From assembly GCA_050180015.1 (NCBI GenBank), contig JBFXEO010000084.1, positions 1 to 11,408 on the forward strand: a stretch of 11,408 nt of DNA. The letters are read 5' to 3'. The position numbers and the translations under genes were made by a program. The stretch comes from JBFXEO01 sp050180015. Its GTDB lineage: Bacteria > Bacteroidota > Bacteroidia > Bacteroidales > Tenuifilaceae. Positions 7,983 to 11,408 of the stretch are shown piece by piece (position 1 is the first letter of the stretch; each line of letters starts with the position of its first letter). Below the pieces are notes generated by a model that saw only the letters and a list, made by a program, of their open reading frames with translations, was not told where the DNA came from and searched no databases.

Positions 7983-7996
7983 ATTCATCGATGAAT
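7983..7996. promoter_or_regulatory. Perfect 14-bp palindrome (ATTCATCGATGAAT), possible operator
   Basis: ATTCATCGATGAAT is its own reverse complement and lies 45 bp before the UXS start codon. Palindromes of this size are typical binding sites for dimeric regulators, but no regulator gene is adjacent and no second copy was seen in the window. The symmetry is seen directly; the operator role is a guess. Confidence 0.3.
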
Positions 7997-8041
7997 AAAC
8001 TTAAACAGCCCCGTAAATAATTTGTAATTGAAAATAGCTCG

Positions 8042-8983
8042 ATGAAAAGAATTTTGGTTACAGGGGGAGCCGGCTTTTTAGGCTCACATCTTTGCGAAAG
8101 ACTTTTAGCCGAAGGAAACGAGGTAATTTGTGTTGACAATTTTTATACCGGATCAAGAACCAACGTGGTTCATCTTCTGAGTAACCCGTACTTCGAACTG
8201 GTGCGGCACGATATTACGGTTCCGTACTACGCCGAGGTGGACGAAATATACAATTTAGCCTGTCCGGCATCGCCCATTCATTACCAGTACAATCCCATTA
8301 AAACGGTAAAAACGTCGGTAATGGGTGCCATTAACATGCTGGGGTTGGCTAAAAGGATAAAGGCAAAGGTGCTTCAGGCATCCACCAGTGAAGTTTACGG
8401 AGACCCGCTCATACACCCCCAAACAGAGGCCTATTGGGGCAACGTAAATCCCATTGGCCCCCGCTCCTGCTACGATGAGGGTAAACGCTGTGCCGAAACG
8501 CTTTTTGTCAACTACCACGAGCAAAACCACGTTAGAATAAAAATTGCCCGCATATTCAACACTTATGGCCCCAGAATGAGTGCCAACGACGGGCGTGTAG
8601 TTTCAAACTTCATTGTACAGGCACTCAAAAACGACAATATCACCATTTTTGGCAATGGTAAGCAAACCCGTAGCTTTATGTACGTTGATGATTTACTTGA
8701 AGGCCTGATTCGGCTAATGAACACTCCGGATAGCTTCACGGGGCCTGTGAACCTAGGAAACCCCTCGGAATTTACCATGCTTGAACTCGCCGAAATGGTA
8801 ATTAAACTTACCGGCAGCAAATCGCAGCTAATTTACCTTCCATTGCCCAAGGACGATCCCGCCCAACGCCAACCCAATATCACCCTGGCGAAAAAAATGC
8901 TGGATAGCTGGCGGCCAACGGTAGAGCTCAGCAACGGATTGGCCAAAACCATTGAATACTTTAGGCAACTACTGAAAAAATAA
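8042..8983 (+). CDS. UDP-glucuronate decarboxylase (UDP-xylose synthase, UXS)
   Basis: This cytoplasmic NAD-dependent short-chain (extended SDR) enzyme converts UDP-glucuronate to UDP-xylose. The 313 residues start with the Rossmann motif TGGAGFLGSH (GxxGxxG at 8-14). Segments typical of UXS are ACPASPIHYQ (73-82), STSEVYGDP (114-122) with Thr115, Ser116 and Glu117, the catalytic Tyr144 and Lys148 in SCYDEGK, and RIFNTYGPRM. RmlB dehydratases carry an Asp-Glu pair in the equivalent STDEVYG, so the STSE sequence here favours UXS over dTDP-glucose 4,6-dehydratase. The ATG start has no alternative nearby that would preserve the Rossmann strand. It is the first gene of the sugar operon, 5 bp ahead of rmlA. 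UDP-glucose dehydrogenase, which would supply its substrate, is not in the window. Many automatic annotations would name it only NAD-dependent epimerase. Confidence 0.9.
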   Translation: MKRILVTGGAGFLGSHLCERLLAEGNEVICVDNFYTGSRTNVVHLLSNPYFELVRHDITVPYYAEVDEIYNLACPASPIHYQYNPIKTVKTSVMGAINMLGLAKRIKAKVLQASTSEVYGDPLIHPQTEAYWGNVNPIGPRSCYDEGKRCAETLFVNYHEQNHVRIKIARIFNTYGPRMSANDGRVVSNFIVQALKNDNITIFGNGKQTRSFMYVDDLLEGLIRLMNTPDSFTGPVNLGNPSEFTMLELAEMVIKLTGSKSQLIYLPLPKDDPAQRQPNITLAKKMLDSWRPTVELSNGLAKTIEYFRQLLKK

Positions 8984-8988
8984 ATACG

Positions 8989-9882
8989 ATGAAAGGAATA
9001 ATACTAGCGGGCGGTGCCGGGACGCGCCTTTACCCGATAACAAAAAGCATTTCAAAACAGATAATTCCCATCTACGATAAGCCGATGATTTACTATCCCT
9101 TATCCGTATTAATGCTAGCGCAAATCAGGGAAGTTTTAATCATATCAACACCAAAGGATATACACTTATACCAGGATTTGCTGGGTAACGGATCGCAGCT
9201 TGGAATGAACTTCAGCTACGCCGAGCAACCTTCGCCCGATGGTTTAGCCCAGGCATTTATAATTGGGGAACAATTTATTGGCAACAGCAGCGTTTGCCTG
9301 GTTTTGGGCGATAATATCTTTTATGGCGATAAGCTATCCGGTATGCTCAAAGATAGTTCAAGGCTGAACGGCGGGGCCATTGTGTTTGGATACAACGTGA
9401 AGGATCCCCAGCGTTACGGGGTTGCGGAGTTTGATTCAACCGGTAAGGTAATAAGCATTGAGGAAAAACCGGACAACCCAAAATCGAACTACGCGGTAAC
9501 CGGGCTATACTTTTACGGGAACGATGTGGTTGCAAAAGCCAAATCGTTAAAACCATCTCCACGGGGCGAACTGGAAATAACCGACTTGAACAGGCTATAC
9601 CTCAACGAAGGCAAGCTGAACGTTAAACTCATGGGGCGTGGAATGGCCTGGCTCGATACTGGAACACATGAAAGTTTGCTTCAGGCATCGGTATTCATTC
9701 AAACAATTGAAGAAAGGCAAGGCTTAAAGGTAGCCTGCCTGGAAGAAATTGCCTACCGGAACGGTTTCATCAACAAAGGGCAAATGCTTGAACTGGCTAA
9801 ACCGTTGGCCAATAACCAGTACGGACAATACCTTATACAAATTGCTAACGATAATAACTGGTCATCCCATGAAAGTGATTAA
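8989..9882 (+). CDS. rmlA: Glucose-1-phosphate thymidylyltransferase
   Basis: RmlA joins glucose-1-phosphate and dTTP to make dTDP-glucose, the first step of dTDP-L-rhamnose synthesis, in the cytoplasm. The 297-residue length is normal. It begins MKGIILAGGAGTRLYP, the nucleotide-binding loop of the family, followed by SKQIIPIYDKPMIYYPLS. The metal-binding aspartates are Asp108 in LGDNIFYG and Asp223 in AWLDTGTH, and EEKP (158-161) belongs to the sugar-binding region. The ATG start is 5 bp after the UXS stop, and the 3' end overlaps rmlC by 14 bp, so the genes are almost certainly co-transcribed. dTDP-glucose is a shared precursor, so it could feed other deoxysugars, but the rmlC and rmlD neighbours point to rhamnose. 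All key residues are present. Confidence 0.97.
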   Translation: MKGIILAGGAGTRLYPITKSISKQIIPIYDKPMIYYPLSVLMLAQIREVLIISTPKDIHLYQDLLGNGSQLGMNFSYAEQPSPDGLAQAFIIGEQFIGNSSVCLVLGDNIFYGDKLSGMLKDSSRLNGGAIVFGYNVKDPQRYGVAEFDSTGKVISIEEKPDNPKSNYAVTGLYFYGNDVVAKAKSLKPSPRGELEITDLNRLYLNEGKLNVKLMGRGMAWLDTGTHESLLQASVFIQTIEERQGLKVACLEEIAYRNGFINKGQMLELAKPLANNQYGQYLIQIANDNNWSSHESD

Positions 9883-10435
9883 AACGGACTTCCCCGATCT
9901 TTACGTTATTGAACCCAAAGTTTTTGAGGATAGCAGGGGATATTTTTTTGAAAGTTTCAACGCCCAAAAATTCAACGATGCAGGAATTAATATACTATTT
10001 GTACAGGATAACGAATCACACTCATCCCACGGTGTTATCAGGGGACTACACTACCAACTTTCGCCCTACGCCCAAACAAAGCTGGTTAGAGTAATAAAAG
10101 GGAAAATCCTTGATGTCGTTGTTGACATCAGGCAAAACTCCCCCACCTTTGGCAAACACTTCAGCATTGAGCTGTCTGGCGGCAATAAGACTCAACTCCT
10201 GGTTCCTAAAGGTTTTGCACACGGTTTTTCGGTTTTAAGCGATACTGCGACAGTTATGTACAAATGCGACACCTTTTACTCCACGGAAGCCGAAAGGGGA
10301 ATTAACTACAACGACCCCAAACTTGCCATTGATTGGATGGTTGAACCAGACAAGGTTCTTGTATCATCCAAAGACAGGGTTTACCCTAACCTAACTGATG
10401 CCGAAATGAATTTTATTTATGGAAACTCACGGTAA
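9869..10435 (+). CDS. rmlC: dTDP-4-dehydrorhamnose 3,5-epimerase
   Basis: RmlC inverts C3 and C5 of dTDP-4-keto-6-deoxyglucose to give dTDP-4-keto-L-rhamnose, step 3 of the pathway. The 188-residue cupin protein has SRGYFFESF (22-30), the active-site GVIRGLHYQ with His61, Lys71, LVPKGFAHGF (111-120), Tyr131 and Asp169 (His61-Asp169 matches the family catalytic pair). I chose the ATG overlapping the rmlA stop region: it yields MKVIKTDFPDL and the normal family N-terminus. An in-frame TTG 40 codons upstream would add residues coded inside rmlA that resemble nothing. Its 3' end overlaps rmlD by 17 bp, so translation of the two is probably linked. The protein appears intact and active. Confidence 0.96.
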   Translation: MKVIKTDFPDLYVIEPKVFEDSRGYFFESFNAQKFNDAGINILFVQDNESHSSHGVIRGLHYQLSPYAQTKLVRVIKGKILDVVVDIRQNSPTFGKHFSIELSGGNKTQLLVPKGFAHGFSVLSDTATVMYKCDTFYSTEAERGINYNDPKLAIDWMVEPDKVLVSSKDRVYPNLTDAEMNFIYGNSR

Positions 10436-11297
10436 AACTATCCTTGTAACCGGTGCTAACGGACAGCTGGGAACCGAATTAAGGACTGAAGCGATAAAAT
10501 ACCCGCCGCTTAATTTTTTATTTACCGACTTCCGGGAACTTGATATAACCGACAAATCCAAGGTAGAAAATTTTATCAGGAAGTTCCAGCCCAGCTACGT
10601 GGTAAACTGTGCCGCATACACTGCCGTTGACAGAGCCGAGCAGGAAGAAACCCAGGCATACCAACTAAATGCCATAGCACCAAAGATATTGGCCGAAACT
10701 TGTAAAGCATATAGGGCCCGCCTAATTCATGTATCCACCGACTATGTATTCGACGGTAAAACGCACATCCCTTACTCCGAAATATCGGCAACAAATCCCA
10801 CCTCGGTATATGGAAAGAGTAAGCTGGAAGGCGAATTGCAGGTACAGGAATCGGGCGTTGGGATGATTATTCGTACATCGTGGTTGTACTCCGCTTATGG
10901 CAATAACTTTGTTAAAACAATCCTAAAACATGCTAAGCTAAAGCCCTAGTTGAATGTTGTTTTTGACCAAGTTGGAACGCCGACATGGACAAATGATCTG
11001 GCATCTGCTATCATTCAAGTTATAGGTAAAGGTGAAGAAAATTTTAAACCCGAAATTTTTCATTACTCCAACGAAGGGGTTTGCAGCTGGTACGATTTTG
11101 CCCATGAGATTGTGGACATTGCCGGATTATCCTGCACCGTACAACCTATAGAAACTAAAGATTATCCGACACCGGCCACCCGCCCCCCGTACAGCATTTT
11201 AAATAAACAAAAAATTCGTAACTTGTACGGTGTAACAACTCCGTATTGGAGGGAAAGCCTTATAAAATGCCTTAAACAATTAGTATATGACAGTTAG
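10419..11297 (+). pseudogene. rmlD: dTDP-4-dehydrorhamnose reductase RmlD, interrupted by an in-frame TAG
   Basis: RmlD reduces dTDP-4-keto-L-rhamnose with NAD(P)H to dTDP-L-rhamnose, the final step. The full frame is 292 codons plus stop, normal for the family, but codon 177 is TAG. The first 176 residues carry the Rossmann motif TGANGQLG (11-18), NCAAYTAVDRAE, STDYVFDG (106-113) and the catalytic Tyr131/Lys135 pair. After the TAG the same frame continues for 115 codons with the conserved VFDQVGTPTW segment, SNEGVCSWYDFA and PTPATRPPYSIL, the sugar-nucleotide-binding part. There is no frameshift and no other stop, so only one base need differ from an intact gene. The 176-residue product would keep the cofactor domain but lose much of the substrate domain and is unlikely to work alone. 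It could equally be an expressed gene with readthrough or a sequence error. The ATG start overlaps rmlC by 17 bp. Confidence 0.9.
10947..10949 (+). other. In-frame amber codon within rmlD
   Basis: TAG sits between AAG CCC and TTG AAT, at a surface-loop position in the family just before the conserved NVVFDQ strand. The TTG directly after it could in principle restart translation, but the resulting 115-residue piece would lack the cofactor-binding domain. Four other frames in the window end in TAG, so it functions as a normal stop in this genome. Confidence 0.9.
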
Positions 11298-11408
11298 CCG
11301 ATATTTGTTGAAAAAAGATTAGCCGTTGAAACTCAAAATTGAAAATTTTTCCATAGGGTTATCAACAAGTTATGCTAACAGCCAAACACCGGAAACTTAC
11401 TAAATACT
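11298..11408. other. Non-coding tail after rmlD
   Basis: These 111 bases contain no start of a convincing gene. The sequence is A/T-rich, with an imperfect direct repeat (TTAGCCG at 11294-11300 and 11319-11325, each followed by GTTGAAA) and an A/T-only inverted repeat AAAATT-GAA-AATTTT (about 11335-11349). The latter lacks the GC stem of an intrinsic terminator. The next gene, which might be rmlB, would lie beyond the right edge. Confidence 0.5.

Larger units (their letters stand above)
7626..8041. other. Divergent intergenic region between rpsA and the UXS/rml operon
   Basis: These 416 bases are A/T-rich and hold no convincing gene on either strand; the longest plus-strand ATG frame lying wholly inside is 25 codons and has no recognisable features. 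The rpsA box lies at the left end and a box for the plus-strand operon in the middle. A 14-bp perfect palindrome lies near the right end. Two long-range inverted repeats are present: a 10-bp pair at 7753-7762 and 7903-7912, and a 9-bp pair at 7876-7884 and 8001-8009. If the plus-strand box is the main promoter, the sugar operon has a leader of about 200 bases, long enough for regulatory structure. No tRNA or known riboswitch core was recognised. Confidence 0.7.

Noticed and set aside
9749..9868. A 40-residue N-terminal extension of RmlC from an upstream TTG
   Set aside because: It lies inside rmlA in another frame, resembles no RmlC N-terminus, and the ATG at 9869 gives the family start.
10950..11297. 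A separate gene beginning at the TTG after the amber codon of rmlD
   Set aside because: The 115 codons are the C-terminal part of RmlD in the same frame, not an independent protein.
1158..11297. Genome-wide reassignment of TAG to a sense codon
   Set aside because: The protease, rnz, rpsA and rmlD frames all end at TAG at the expected family lengths, so TAG works as a stop here.
11359..11367. TTATCAACA, one mismatch from the DnaA box TTATCCACA
   Set aside because: It is a single imperfect copy next to sugar genes with no cluster of boxes, no dnaA or dnaN and no AT-rich unwinding element, so not an origin.

Overview
The window looks like ordinary chromosome from a member of the Bacteroidota, probably a Bacteroidales- or Marinilabiliales-like lineage. 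The evidence is a six-S1-domain ribosomal protein S1 with a charged tail, four perfect matches to the Bacteroidota -7 promoter box TAnnTTTG placed upstream of genes, A/T-rich translation starts without Shine-Dalgarno sequences, and protein sequences typical of that phylum. I could not run a database search, so the genus is left open. Gene starts were chosen by reading the bases; in several genes an in-frame TTG lies upstream of a better ATG and was not used.

The left two thirds (1-7625) is a minus-strand block of housekeeping genes. Read in the direction of transcription it runs: rpsA (S1), a single-domain STAS protein, rnz (RNase Z), guaA (GMP synthetase), a secreted S41/CtpA-type processing protease, and a DEAD-box RNA helicase cut off by the left edge. 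rpsA, STAS and rnz look like one transcription unit: the rpsA-STAS gap is 31 bp and STAS and rnz share a 4-bp stop/start overlap. guaA and the protease each have a TAnnTTTG box of their own just upstream.

A gap of about 415 bp (7626-8041) separates this block from a plus-strand operon. It holds the divergent control regions: a TAnnTTTG box for rpsA, another 205 bp upstream of the sugar operon, a perfect 14-bp palindrome, and two long-range inverted repeats.

The right third (8042-11297) is a tightly packed nucleotide-sugar operon: UDP-glucuronate decarboxylase (UXS), rmlA, rmlC and rmlD, with a 5-bp gap and then overlaps of 14 and 17 bp. UXS makes UDP-xylose. RmlA, RmlC and RmlD are steps 1, 3 and 4 of dTDP-L-rhamnose synthesis. 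RmlB (step 2) is not in the window and may lie past the right edge. The products would feed O-antigen, capsule or exopolysaccharide synthesis.

The most notable anomaly is an in-frame TAG at codon 177 of rmlD. The reading frame and family motifs continue intact for another 115 codons, so this is a recent nonsense mutation, a readthrough site or a sequence error. TAG is also the ordinary stop of four other reading frames here (protease, rnz, rpsA and the end of rmlD itself), which argues against genome-wide reassignment of TAG. I found no RNA gene, CRISPR array, insertion sequence or clearly novel system.
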